From DATCJY01 sp036562565 (GTDB lineage Bacteria > Bacteroidota > Bacteroidia > Flavobacteriales_D > Sanyastnellaceae), in the NCBI GenBank assembly GCA_036562565.1, contig DATCJY010000018.1, forward strand, positions 17,720-81,719: DNA of 64,000 nucleotides, given 5' to 3'. Each line of letters opens with the position of its first letter. The stretch's first letter is position 1. Position numbers and translations under genes: made by a program. The notes under the pieces are model-generated. The model was not told the origin of the DNA and did no database searches. It worked only from the letters and a program-made list of their open reading frames with translations. This document shows, piece after piece, positions 1 to 8,358 of the stretch.

Positions 1-3000
1 ACCTTGTGAAGTGTTGTCGAAGTAAACACTCAATGGAGAGCATCCCTGACTGATGGAAAGGAAACTGGCCTCCATCTGTGGTGCCACCTGAATGCTCAGT
101 TCATAACTGCTATGGCATCCATAGTCGGTATAAGCATGCAACACTATTGGATAAGTAACGAGCTCTTGCGTGTAGTTGTGATAACTAAATTGATGGATAC
201 TATCGGCAACTGATGAGTTCTGTCCGGTGCCATAATTCCACAAGTAATAATCCGCACCAATGGAGTTATTGAGGAAAGTTGCCACGGTAGGGAAACATCC
301 CTCTGCACTCAACAATTGCGCACTTGCAAATGGTGTGTGCATCACATGAATGTTCTTTCTGGCGGTATCAGCACAACCATAAGCATTCATTGCAATGAGC
401 TCCACAGCATAAATCGTGTCATTGAGCAAACCTGTTGTATAAAGATGATTAGGATGCTGGAGTGATGATACCTGACCATCGCCAAAAATCCATTGGTAAT
501 TAATTGCATCAACACTTTGGTTGAGGAATGTTGCATTAAAGGGTGAGCAACCGATGGTATCAACTTGGAACTTGGCTATTACTGCCGGATAGATATCAAA
601 CACCGCACTGCTGCTCGCTGTGCAACCAAAATCGGATGTAGCCGTGAGCACGATGGTATATTCCGATAATGCTCCCACCGGCTCTTGGAAATGGTGAACG
701 TGTTGCACCGCTGAAGAGTCCGATGTAGTACCATCACCATAATCCCAATGGTAAATAGCACCATTAACGGTATTGTTTACGAACTCCACAGGTGCCGGCA
801 AACAAGCAGCGGTTTCGCTCATGGTAAAGCTCACCACCGGCAGGGGATGAATAATCAATTCATGTTCAACTGTAGCACTGCAACCATAAGGAGATGAAAC
901 ATATAACTGCACATTGAACACTTGTGTGGTATCACTGTCATTTGCGAAATAGGCAGTTGGATTATGCATCGCTGATTGTGTACCGTTGCCGAAATCCCAG
1001 TTATATCCATTGCCGTTGATACTGTTATTTACAAACGTGATAGTTGCCGGTGAACAATGCTCTTCCGGTTCATTAAAATCAGCCACAACAGCGGGATATA
1101 CTTGGATAGTCACACTGTGCTGACTGCTACAACCCTCATCGCTGGTGGTAACCATGACCACATTAAAATCAACTGCAGTCAATCCATTGTTATAAAAAAC
1201 ATGCGTATGCAATGAATCGGCCTCGTCAGAAGTTTGGCCATCACCGTAATTCCAGCTCACGTTATCCGCATTTACTGATGTATTCAAAAAGTCCACGGAT
1301 AATGGAGAACATCCGGCCATGGTATTTGGGACAAATTCTGCAATGGGAGTTGGCAATACATGCAAAGTCTTACTCACCGTATCCACACAGCCATATGGTG
1401 AAGAAGCATAAAGCTGAATGGTAAAATCAATCGGCTCACCCGAATTATTGGTAAAATTAGATGTCGGATTGGGCACAACCGATTGCAATCCATTACCGAA
1501 ATTCCATTGATAACTCGAAGCATTGAGAGAAGTATTGCTGAACGAAACAGTTACCGGAGAACAGAATTCCCCGGGCTCAGCAAAGTCCGCCATCACTTCC
1601 GGAAAGATTTGAATCGTAGCATTGTACTGGCTAGCACAACCTTCTTCGGTAGTTGCCAATAAAGTGATTTGGCGAGTTATGGTGACGTTGGAAGTATTGT
1701 CGAATACATGGCTGTGCAGCGTATCGGCTATAGTAGAAGTTTCGCCATCGCCATAATTCCATGAATAATAATCTGCTCGAATGGACAGGTTATTGAAGTT
1801 GACTTCCAATGGAGCACAGCCTGAAATCACATCGGTATCAAATTGTGCCACGGGCATTGGATATACTGTAACCGTAGCAAAAGCAGTGTCCCTACAACCA
1901 AATGGAGAAACCCCAATGAGCCGCACAGTGTAATCTTCCGGTTCACCACTCAAGTTGGTATATGTATGCGATGGAATGGCACTGGTAGAAGTCAATCCAT
2001 CTCCAAAATCCCAATTGAAAGTTTGCACACCGGCTACAAACGGCATATTGACCGTAAGCGGAGAACAACCTGCCGCATCGTTGATGGTAAAATCAAATTC
2101 AGCTATTGGATATACCACAATGTTATGAGTAACCGTATCGTGGCAACCGTTGGAGTTATATGCATACAAGGTCACATTATAAGTCTGCAAGCTACCTGTA
2201 TTGTTGATATACAAGTGCGATGCGTTTGTGGTAGTGGCCGTATTGCCATCACCAAAATCCCATGAATACGATGCCGCATTGATCGAACTGTTTGTAAAAA
2301 CAGCTGTAAAAGGGCTACATCCCGGAGGGTTGCCGTTGTGCGTAAATGCGGCATGTGCTCCCGGGTGCACTGTGATATAAACGGTATCTCTATCCACGCA
2401 TCCCATAGCATTGGTAGCGATGAGTATCACGGAATAAACCGTATCCTGCAAGGTGGTGTTGAGGAAGGTATGCACGAGCGTATCACTAGTTGCCATGGCG
2501 CCATCGCTCGTCACCCACATATAGGATTCTGCCTCTAGGCTATTGTTATCAAACTGCACAGTAAGCGGAGAACAACCGGATGTGAGCTGCGGGACAATAT
2601 TGGCCACAGGACGATTGGTCACACTCACCGTTTGACTGACTTCGGCACTACAATGAGCAGTACTGATTTGCAACGTCACATCGTAGTCTCCTCCATCGGT
2701 ATAGAAGTGTACAGGATGTTGTTCACTTGAAAAGAAACCGTCACCAAAATTCCACAACCATGATGAGATGGTTTCACTTCCATAGACCGTACTTACATCA
2801 CTGAACTGAGCAGAATCCCCTTGGCACAAGTTCTGCACAATGAAGTTGGCTTGTGGCGATTCATACACGTTCACTATTTCCATAGTCGTTGTGGAGCAAC
2901 CATAGCTGTTGCTCACTCTTAACATGGTGACATAAGTACCGGGTGATGAATATTCTATAGGAGGAGGTGTTATTCCCTCAAAAGTACCGGGCGCCACATC

Positions 3001-4332
3001 AAAAGTCCAAGCCCAGAGATTACCACCACTGCTGTTTTGCGAGTAGTTTACAGTCATTGAATCACACCCCCATGAGATATCCGGGATGATATCGGCCGTT
3101 GGTGCGGGCAAGACGACCACATCAACATAAGCCGTATCAGAACATCCCGGTGTAGCACCAAGAATGGTTACCGCATTCCGAACACGATACGTACCGGGTG
3201 TATTGTATACATAGGTAATATTACCTGAACCGGTATTGAACCATCCCTGACCGTTATCAAGATTCCATCTCCAGCTGTTTGCACCACCTGTTGCATGCTG
3301 ATAGAAAGTAATAGGTTGACCAAGACAAACCGTATCCGCAGAAGCCGAAATACCTGCAGTAGGTGGCGGAACGATTTGAATGGTAATACTTGCAGGAGCC
3401 ACACCACAATAGTTACTATCCAACAATTGAACGGTATAAGTTCCAATACCCGGATAGTGCATTGTTCTTGGCTGTGATGGTGGCCATGGAGTCCAGTCAA
3501 TGATACTGTCATGACCAAGGTTCCAATAATCACCAAAATTCCAGTACTCATATCGCTGATAGATATTTCCCTGGAAAAGACAGTTGCGATAAGTGGTATT
3601 GGTAAACGTTACAATCGTATCAGGGTAACACAAGAGCGTTGCTGAAGCTGAAATACTCGGATCATCCAGGTCCCAAATACGAATTGGATTGAACGTTGCG
3701 GTGGAGTGACCTCCCTGTACACGGTTACAATAGTTCTCTGCGGTAAGCGTGACAACCGTTTCGCAGGTCACAGTTCCTACTTCATAAGTATGTTGTATAG
3801 TTTGTTGCCAGTTGGTATGGTCAAATGTCAAAACAGGTGAACCATCACCAAAGTCCCAAGTAAATATGGAAGTCTCCGAGACGTTGGTGGATGAGTTGAT
3901 GAATTCCATCATCTGCGGAGCACACGCTTGTGTCAAGCCCCCAACCGGAATCTGGATAGAAGCACTTGTTGCTTCTTCCATCACCACTACTCCACTTACC
4001 ACACATCCCGTTTCAATTTCTGTAATGGTGACAATGAACGTATCAACGGTAGCAGCATAAGTGTGCGTTTGAAAATCCGGAGGACTCCATGAAGAACCTG
4101 TCGTAGGAGCCGAACCATCGCCCCAATCAATGCTGAAAGCCCCCCAAGTATTGGGACTCGCTAGATTGAAGGTAAAGTTACCGCCACTGCAAGAGTACCA
4201 ATACGGATTCGTTGACGGCTGACCGTAAAAATCATAGACCCTTGGACAAGTCCCTTGAGCAGAAGCTGATGCCCACATCAGCATGCTGACTAGTACGGGT
4301 ATAAGTATTCGGATAGTAATTTTCAGCTTCAT
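1..4332 (-). CDS. Giant secreted PKD-repeat surface protein (3' end outside window)
   Basis: One reading frame stays open from an ATG at 4332 down to base 1, giving at least 1444 residues, and the gene continues past the window edge. The start codes for a signal peptide (MKLKITIRILIPVLV, then ASASAQ before the likely cleavage site). The mature part is a string of about sixteen PKD-like beta-sandwich modules, recognised by cores such as WDFGDG, WNYGDG and WNFGNG, each with a conserved Cys-Ser-Pro near its start. From about base 2050 down to 1 the modules alternate between two types with a super-repeat of roughly 170 residues. PKD arrays of this kind are typical of Bacteroidota surface adhesins and of proteins exported by T9SS with a C-terminal sorting domain. 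Whether this one carries such a domain cannot be seen here. Binding target unknown. Confidence 0.9.
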   Translation of the reverse strand, partial: MKLKITIRILIPVLVSMLMWASASAQGTCPRVYDFYGQPSTNPYWYSCSGGNFTFNLASPNTWGAFSIDWGDGSAPTTGSSWSPPDFQTHTYAATVDTFIVTITEIETGCVVSGVVVMEEATSASIQIPVGGLTQACAPQMMEFINSSTNVSETSIFTWDFGDGSPVLTFDHTNWQQTIQHTYEVGTVTCETVVTLTAENYCNRVQGGHSTATFNPIRIWDLDDPSISASATLLCYPDTIVTFTNTTYRNCLFQGNIYQRYEYWNFGDYWNLGHDSIIDWTPWPPSQPRTMHYPGIGTYTVQLLDSNYCGVAPASITIQIVPPPTAGISASADTVCLGQPITFYQHATGGANSWRWNLDNGQGWFNTGSGNITYVYNTPGTYRVRNAVTILGATPGCSDTAYVDVVVLPAPTADIIPDISWGCDSMTVNYSQNSSGGNLWAWTFDVAPGTFEGITPPPIEYSSPGTYVTMLRVSNSYGCSTTTMEIVNVYESPQANFIVQNLCQGDSAQFSDVSTVYGSETISSWLWNFGDGFFSSEQHPVHFYTDGGDYDVTLQISTAHCSAEVSQTVSVTNRPVANIVPQLTSGCSPLTVQFDNNSLEAESYMWVTSDGAMATSDTLVHTFLNTTLQDTVYSVILIATNAMGCVDRDTVYITVHPGAHAAFTHNGNPPGCSPFTAVFTNSSINAASYSWDFGDGNTATTTNASHLYINNTGSLQTYNVTLYAYNSNGCHDTVTHNIVVYPIAEFDFTINDAAGCSPLTVNMPFVAGVQTFNWDFGDGLTSTSAIPSHTYTNLSGEPEDYTVRLIGVSPFGCRDTAFATVTVYPMPVAQFDTDVISGCAPLEVNFNNLSIRADYYSWNYGDGETSTIADTLHSHVFDNTSNVTITRQITLLATTEEGCASQYNATIQIFPEVMADFAEPGEFCSPVTVSFSNTSLNASSYQWNFGNGLQSVVPNPTSNFTNNSGEPIDFTIQLYASSPYGCVDTVSKTLHVLPTPIAEFVPNTMAGCSPLSVDFLNTSVNADNVSWNYGDGQTSDEADSLHTHVFYNNGLTAVDFNVVMVTTSDEGCSSQHSVTIQVYPAVVADFNEPEEHCSPATITFVNNSINGNGYNWDFGNGTQSAMHNPTAYFANDSDTTQVFNVQLYVSSPYGCSATVEHELIIHPLPVVSFTMSETAACLPAPVEFVNNTVNGAIYHWDYGDGTTSDSSAVQHVHHFQEPVGALSEYTIVLTATSDFGCTASSSAVFDIYPAVIAKFQVDTIGCSPFNATFLNQSVDAINYQWIFGDGQVSSLQHPNHLYTTGLLNDTIYAVELIAMNAYGCADTARKNIHVMHTPFASAQLLSAEGCFPTVATFLNNSIGADYYLWNYGTGQNSSVADSIHQFSYHNYTQELVTYPIVLHAYTDYGCHSSYELSIQVAPQMEASFLSISQGCSPLSVYFDNTSQG

Positions 4333-4596
4333 ATCCGATTTGTACGAAGTACTTACTAAAAGGTGTCATTTTTTAAAGGATTTTAGATAAGGCTTATTCC
4401 CCTAAGGACTAATCAATTGTAGTGACTGACGAATCCGGCTGTTTACATCGCTCAAAGGAGCATTACCCTCTACGAGTGCAACCACTTTTTATGAATTCCA
4501 AAGACGTTTTTAATAAGTCAAGAAATACCACATTCACGGGAGTCCGATTCCGAAAGTTTTTTGCTTCGTTTGTAAGGCAACAAAACGATTCACGCC

Positions 4597-4899
4597 ATGA
4601 AAGAAATACTTTCCACCAACGCAGAAGGCTGCCTCGCAATGGCCAATGATGGACAACTGCACCTTTCCTTCGGACAATTGTATTTTCTCTTCACGCGTTA
4701 AGAATTGGTGGGCTTCATCCGCTTTCTCACCCATATGAAACAACAGATGCTCACCACCCACGGCTTCAATAAAATCTTCTTTGAAACAGGCATTTGCAAT
4801 GTGCGCATTGCACTCAATGAAAAAGAAGTTGACTCCCTCATCGATCTCATGAACGAAGCAGAACTTTCATTGAGCTTGAAAGAGCTGCTAGCATCGTAA
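4597..4899 (+). pseudogene. DUF6686-like small protein interrupted by in-frame TAA
   Basis: Reading from ATG 4597 gives 34 residues ending FGQLYFLFTR, then TAA at 4699-4701. The same frame continues without another stop for 66 codons to TAA at 4897-4899 (ELVGFIRFLTHM onwards). The joined product of about 101 residues resembles the small Bacteroidota DUF6686 family, which has an early Cys, a 'HLxFGxLYFxFT' strand and then 'EEF..F' in this position. That suggests the TAA replaces a CAA or GAA codon by one base change. It could be a recent pseudogene, a sequencing error or a read-through stop. The family assignment is from memory of its pattern, so it is tentative. It stands alone, between the PKD gene and the crotonase gene. 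Confidence 0.5.
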
Positions 4900-4983
4900 A
4901 GTGTGGCTTCATTCTACCTGATAAAAATCCCTCAGCCACTGCCCGACTGAATACACTAATTTTCGCCCATTAAGTTTTATGCT

Positions 4984-5763
4984 ATGAGCGAAACACTTCA
5001 AATAGACCAACAAGGTGCAGTGGTGGTGATTCAACTCAACCGCCCTGCAGTATTCAATAGTTTCAATCGCGAGATGGCACTGGCGCTGCAATCCAAATTG
5101 GATGAGTATGCAAGTGATGATTCCGTTCGCGCGATTGTATTGACAGGCCAAGGCAAAGCCTTTTGTGCCGGACAAGACTTGTCGGAAGTAGTGGCGGAAA
5201 ATGGTCCTAACATGCAAACCATTTTATCAGAACACTACAACCCCATCATTGAGCGCATTCGCAAAATTCACAAGCCCATCATAGCAGCTGTGAATGGCGT
5301 GGCGGCAGGTGCCGGTGCCAACATTGCATTGGCTTGTGACATCGTTCTTGCCTCGGAGCAAGCATCATTCATTCAAGCGTTTTCCAAGATTGGATTGATA
5401 CCGGACAGCGCAGGCACCTTCTTCCTACCTCGACTCATCGGTTTTCAAAAAGCCTCTGCATTGGCCATGACGGGCGAAAAAGTAACTGCGGCCGATGCGG
5501 AAAGAATGGGAATGATTTACAAAGTGCTTCCTCAAGATACCTTCATGGAAGAAGTGATGAAGCTGGCCAGTGAGATATCGCAGATGCCAACATACGCACT
5601 TGGACTCATCAAGGAAACGATGAATGCATCCATGACCAACGACCTCCATGCACAGCTCAAGCTCGAAGAAGTCAATCAAATCAAAGCCGGCAACTCAGAA
5701 GATTTCAAAGAAGGTGTAGCAGCATTTTTGGAGAAGAGAAAACCGGTTTTCAAAGGCAAATAA
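4984..5763 (+). CDS. Enoyl-CoA hydratase/isomerase family protein, PaaG-like
   Basis: A 259-residue crotonase-fold enzyme of normal length. The oxyanion-hole segments are visible: AFCAGQDL near residue 60 and NGVAAGAGANIALACD near residue 105. The following IPDSAGTFFLPRLIG segment carries Asp where hydratases have Glu. This is the pattern of PaaG-type ring 1,2-epoxyphenylacetyl-CoA isomerases and related delta3-delta2 enoyl-CoA isomerases. No other phenylacetate genes (paaA-E, paaZ) lie in the window, so a general role in acyl-CoA isomerisation or beta-oxidation is as likely as phenylacetate breakdown. The next gene starts 3 bases after its stop, so the two are probably co-transcribed. Cytoplasmic. 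Confidence 0.85.
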   Translation: MSETLQIDQQGAVVVIQLNRPAVFNSFNREMALALQSKLDEYASDDSVRAIVLTGQGKAFCAGQDLSEVVAENGPNMQTILSEHYNPIIERIRKIHKPIIAAVNGVAAGAGANIALACDIVLASEQASFIQAFSKIGLIPDSAGTFFLPRLIGFQKASALAMTGEKVTAADAERMGMIYKVLPQDTFMEEVMKLASEISQMPTYALGLIKETMNASMTNDLHAQLKLEEVNQIKAGNSEDFKEGVAAFLEKRKPVFKGK

Positions 5764-5766
5764 ATT

Positions 5767-6036
5767 ATGAGTTGGAAAAGCACCAAAGAAAGCTTGCCTG
5801 AAGACGGACAGCGCGTACTGGGTTATATCCCCAACAACAAAGTTTTTCTTCCCGGCAAATCCGGAGAGTTTGAAATGCGTGAAGTAGTCATCCTTCACTT
5901 CTGCAAAGACTTCTATACTCAAGGAACCGAGAAATATGAAAAATACGGGCCACACTTTTGGCAAGGCGAAGGCAATAGCAATCACTTCTTTCATGATGTG
6001 ACCCATTGGATGGAAATCCCAAGCAAACCGGAATAA
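5767..6036 (+). CDS. DUF551-like small protein
   Basis: An 89-residue protein starting 3 bases after the crotonase gene. It begins with W-K-S-T-K-E-S-L-P-E-D-G followed by VLGYIP and ends with VTHWMEIPSKPE. These are the two hallmark ends of DUF551 domains ('W...LP..g..VL.y' and 'VTHWMPLP.PP'). The function of the family is unknown; many members occur in phage or near mobile genes, but here it sits in an ordinary metabolic operon. No signal peptide or membrane segment. The ATG is the only reasonable start. Confidence 0.7.
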   Translation: MSWKSTKESLPEDGQRVLGYIPNNKVFLPGKSGEFEMREVVILHFCKDFYTQGTEKYEKYGPHFWQGEGNSNHFFHDVTHWMEIPSKPE

Positions 6037-6100
6037 TTCTCCATGTAGGATGAAGCAATTGATTTTTCTTTGTTTAGAAAATTGAATCTTTTGAATAACT

Positions 6101-6538
6101 ATGTCCACACTTCTAGTTGAGCACGAATATTGGGCCAGCATACAGATAGCGGATATGCTGTTGGGAATGGACATCATACCCGAAAGGCCCAAACGCATTT
6201 TTGACCACATCATCGGTGCGCAAAACACTTGGCTTGCACGCATCCACCATAAGGAGCCAACTCTGGAGATATGGCCGGTGCTCTTGCCCAACGACTGGAA
6301 GAAACTGCTAACTGATCACAAAGAACAATTGCTTGCAATTGCTTCGTCCGAAGAAGAGATGAATCGCGTTATCACTTACCGCAATTCATCCGGAAAAGAA
6401 TTTACCAATCGCGTAGGCGATTTGATGCTACACCTTGCGCTGCACGCGCAGTACCACCGCGGGCAAGTGATTGCCTATGCGCGTGAGTCCATCAAGCAAC
6501 CACCGGTTACAGATTTAATTGCCTACTTAAGACTTTGA
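6101..6538 (+). CDS. DinB-family protein
   Basis: A 145-residue protein with the four-helix DinB/YfiT-like fold. The typical metal-binding region is seen as an early His in LVEHEYWAS, a second in DHIIGAQNTWLARI, and the C-terminal HAQYHRGQV motif. Members are metal-dependent and some act as thiol-dependent S-transferases (bacillithiol or mycothiol transferases), but most have no known substrate. The stop is followed 4 bases later by the FAD-linked oxidase start, which suggests one transcript. DinB here is a family name only and has no link to DNA polymerase IV. Confidence 0.8.
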   Translation: MSTLLVEHEYWASIQIADMLLGMDIIPERPKRIFDHIIGAQNTWLARIHHKEPTLEIWPVLLPNDWKKLLTDHKEQLLAIASSEEEMNRVITYRNSSGKEFTNRVGDLMLHLALHAQYHRGQVIAYARESIKQPPVTDLIAYLRL

Positions 6539-6542
6539 TGCC

Positions 6543-7958
6543 ATGGAGCACACCTATCACAAAATCACATCTGAAGACATAAAGTTCTTCCAGTCCATCA
6601 CCGATGCCCAAGCGGTGCTCGTAGATGATGAATCGCGCACAAGCTATGGCAAGGACGAAACAGAAGACCTCTGCTTTCCTCCTGAAGTGGTTGTAAAACC
6701 AAAAAACACCGAAGAAGTATCGGTAATTCTTCGCTATTGCAACGAGCAACACATACCGGTAACGCCAATAGGAGGCCGCACCGGTTTGAGCGGTGGAGCT
6801 CTTAGCGTACATGGCGGTGTAGGGCTCAGCATGGAGCGCATGAATAAAATTTTATTCATCGATGAAAAGAACTTGCAGGTAACCGTTGAGCCCGGTGTTA
6901 TCACGCAAGTGTTACAGGAAGAAGTGGCCAAGCAAGGTCTTTATTATGCACCGGACCCCAGCAGTCGCGGTTCCTGTTTCATTGGCGGCAACCTTGCCGA
7001 AAATGCAGGAGGCCCAAGAGCTGTGAAGTATGGTGTTACAAAAGACTTCGTTCTCAATTTAGAAGTGGTTCTGGCCAATGGAGAAGTCATATGGACAGGT
7101 GCCAATACCTTGAAGAATGCTACTGGCTATAACCTCACCCAACTCATTGTAGGCAGTGAAGGTACACTGGGTGTGATTACAAAAGCGGTTTTGAAACTAG
7201 TACCGCTGCCCAAGTTCAACCTGCTCATGCTCATCCCATTCTACTCGGCCGAAAAAGCATGCGAAGCCGTGAGTGCCATCTTCCGCGCAGGCATTACTCC
7301 CAGCGCATTGGAGTTTATGGAACGCGATGCGATTGATTGGACATTGCGGTTTGTAGATGATGTGAACGTGCCGGTGGAAGAGTCCATCCAAGCGCATTTG
7401 CTGGTTGAAGTGGATGGCAACTACATGGATGCACTCATGAGCGATTGCGAAAAGATATCGGAAGTAGTGGCTCAATATGAATGCGGTGAAATCCTATTTG
7501 CCGATGACGAAACACAGAAAAACCAGCTTTGGAAACTCAGACGCAAAGTGGCCGAGGCTGTCAAGTCCAATAGCGTTTATAAAGAAGAAGACACTGTAGT
7601 ACCGCGCTATGCCTTGCCGCAACTCTTGGCAGGCGTAAAAGCCATTGGCAAGAAGCACGGGTTCAAATCGGTTTGTTATGGACATGCCGGTGACGGCAAC
7701 CTACACATCAACATCATCAAAGGCGATTTGAGTGATGAATTTTGGCAGAATGAATTGCCACTTGCCATCCGCGAGATTTTCGAGCTATGTGTGCAGCTAC
7801 AGGGAACCTTGAGCGGTGAACACGGAATCGGTTTGGTGCAAAAGCAATATATGGACATCGCATTTGACAAAAATCAGCTCGAACTGTTCCGGGCCATCAA
7901 GCAAGTTTTCGATCCGAACGGCATTCTGAACCCCGGAAAAGTGCTCAAGACCATCTGA
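6543..7958 (+). CDS. FAD-binding oxidoreductase, GlcD/D-lactate dehydrogenase family
   Basis: A 471-residue flavoprotein of the VAO/PCMH superfamily. The FAD pyrophosphate-binding segment PIGGRTGLSGGAL lies near residue 77. The second FAD segment GGNLAENAGGPRAVKYG is near residue 135, followed by TGYNLTQLIVGSEGTLG. The C-terminal cap domain ends with SGEHGIGLVQKQY and NPGKVL, as in glycolate oxidase subunit GlcD and FAD-linked D-lactate dehydrogenases. The likely reaction is oxidation of a 2-hydroxy acid such as D-lactate, glycolate or 2-hydroxyglutarate, passing electrons to quinone or an electron-transfer flavoprotein. No GlcE or GlcF partner is next to it. It is the last gene of the 4984-7958 run. 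Confidence 0.88.
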   Translation: MEHTYHKITSEDIKFFQSITDAQAVLVDDESRTSYGKDETEDLCFPPEVVVKPKNTEEVSVILRYCNEQHIPVTPIGGRTGLSGGALSVHGGVGLSMERMNKILFIDEKNLQVTVEPGVITQVLQEEVAKQGLYYAPDPSSRGSCFIGGNLAENAGGPRAVKYGVTKDFVLNLEVVLANGEVIWTGANTLKNATGYNLTQLIVGSEGTLGVITKAVLKLVPLPKFNLLMLIPFYSAEKACEAVSAIFRAGITPSALEFMERDAIDWTLRFVDDVNVPVEESIQAHLLVEVDGNYMDALMSDCEKISEVVAQYECGEILFADDETQKNQLWKLRRKVAEAVKSNSVYKEEDTVVPRYALPQLLAGVKAIGKKHGFKSVCYGHAGDGNLHINIIKGDLSDEFWQNELPLAIREIFELCVQLQGTLSGEHGIGLVQKQYMDIAFDKNQLELFRAIKQVFDPNGILNPGKVLKTI

Positions 7959-7995
7959 AAAGGCTCCAAAAAGCCTCTCGAAGAATATGATTTTC

Positions 7996-8023
7996 GTCAG
8001 TTTTTGCGATTTTAAAAACTGAC
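7996..8023. repeat. 10-bp perfect inverted repeat downstream of the oxidase gene
   Basis: GTCAGTTTTT at 7996-8005 pairs perfectly with AAAAACTGAC at 8014-8023 around an 8-base loop. It lies 38 bases after the oxidase stop and could act as a transcript 3' end stabiliser or weak terminator. There is no clean U-tract after it. A shorter AGGCT/AGCCT hairpin sits just before, at about 7961-7977. Confidence 0.5.
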
Positions 8024-8149
8024 TTATGTCATGCTGGCAATGGAGTGCACTCAAACTGGGCTTCTCTTTCAGGCGGTTAATTAGAGTTCAGAAACTCCAG
8101 GTTTCTTAAAAAAACTTAACATAGGTCAATTAAAATTGAGAGGTATAAA

Positions 8150-8281
8150 AAATAGATGAAAGAGAATATCAACCGATTACTTTAGCAACCGTATTTCTGG
8201 TAGCGATACCGAAATATACATTAGAGTTAGTTACACAATTGTGTAACAACGATAGTTTTTAGTTTTTCAGTTTAAACCGAG
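8150..8281 (+). ncRNA. Candidate structured non-coding RNA upstream of the agmatinase-family gene
   Basis: This stretch has no credible ORF but folds well on the plus strand. Bases 8191-8219 form a bulged hairpin in which GGTA and TACC close a GCGA (GNRA-type) tetraloop at 8203-8206, with TTTC/GAAA and GTAT/ATAC below. Bases 8230-8247 are an 18-base perfect palindrome. A strong intrinsic terminator follows at 8282-8307. Because a separate promoter-like sequence lies between that terminator and the agmatinase ATG, the structured region looks like an independent short transcript rather than a leader. The 5' end is not defined; the start given is approximate. I do not recognise it as 6S, tmRNA, SRP RNA or RNase P RNA. 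Confidence 0.35.
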
Positions 8282-8307
8282 AAGCCCTGCAACGCGCGGG
8301 GCTTTTT
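8282..8307 (+). terminator. Strong intrinsic terminator
   Basis: AAGCCCTGC at 8282-8290 pairs with GCGGGGCTT at 8296-8304 (nine pairs, one G-U) around a 5-base loop, and five T residues follow. It ends transcription on the plus strand just before the agmatinase-family gene and probably defines the 3' end of the candidate RNA. Confidence 0.85.
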
Positions 8308-8322
8308 GGTGTAGTGGCGGTA

Positions 8323-8354
8323 TTGCAATTCGCAATTATTTCTTCTCACATTTG
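8323..8354 (+). promoter_or_regulatory. Bacteroidota-type promoter of the agmatinase-family gene
   Basis: TTG at 8323-8325, then 21 bases, then CACATTTG at 8347-8354, one mismatch from TAnnTTTG. The ATG at 8359 is only 4 bases further on, so the mRNA is expected to be leaderless or nearly so. The spacing also argues against the upstream alternative start at 8314. Confidence 0.55.
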
Positions 8355-8358
8355 CGCC

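Noticed and set aside
1212..4060. Several plus- and minus-strand ORFs of 60-140 codons inside the first 4.3 kb
   Set aside because: All are shadows of the giant PKD gene, which is open in one frame along the whole stretch.
4422..4649. 75-codon plus-strand ORF overlapping the start of the DUF6686-like gene
   Set aside because: The overlapping frame has the family-like sequence; this one has none.
8155..8184. Nine-codon leader peptide (ATG AAA GAG ... TAG) as an attenuator
   Set aside because: No run of regulatory codons, and the terminator lies before the agmatinase promoter, so attenuation of that gene is unlikely.
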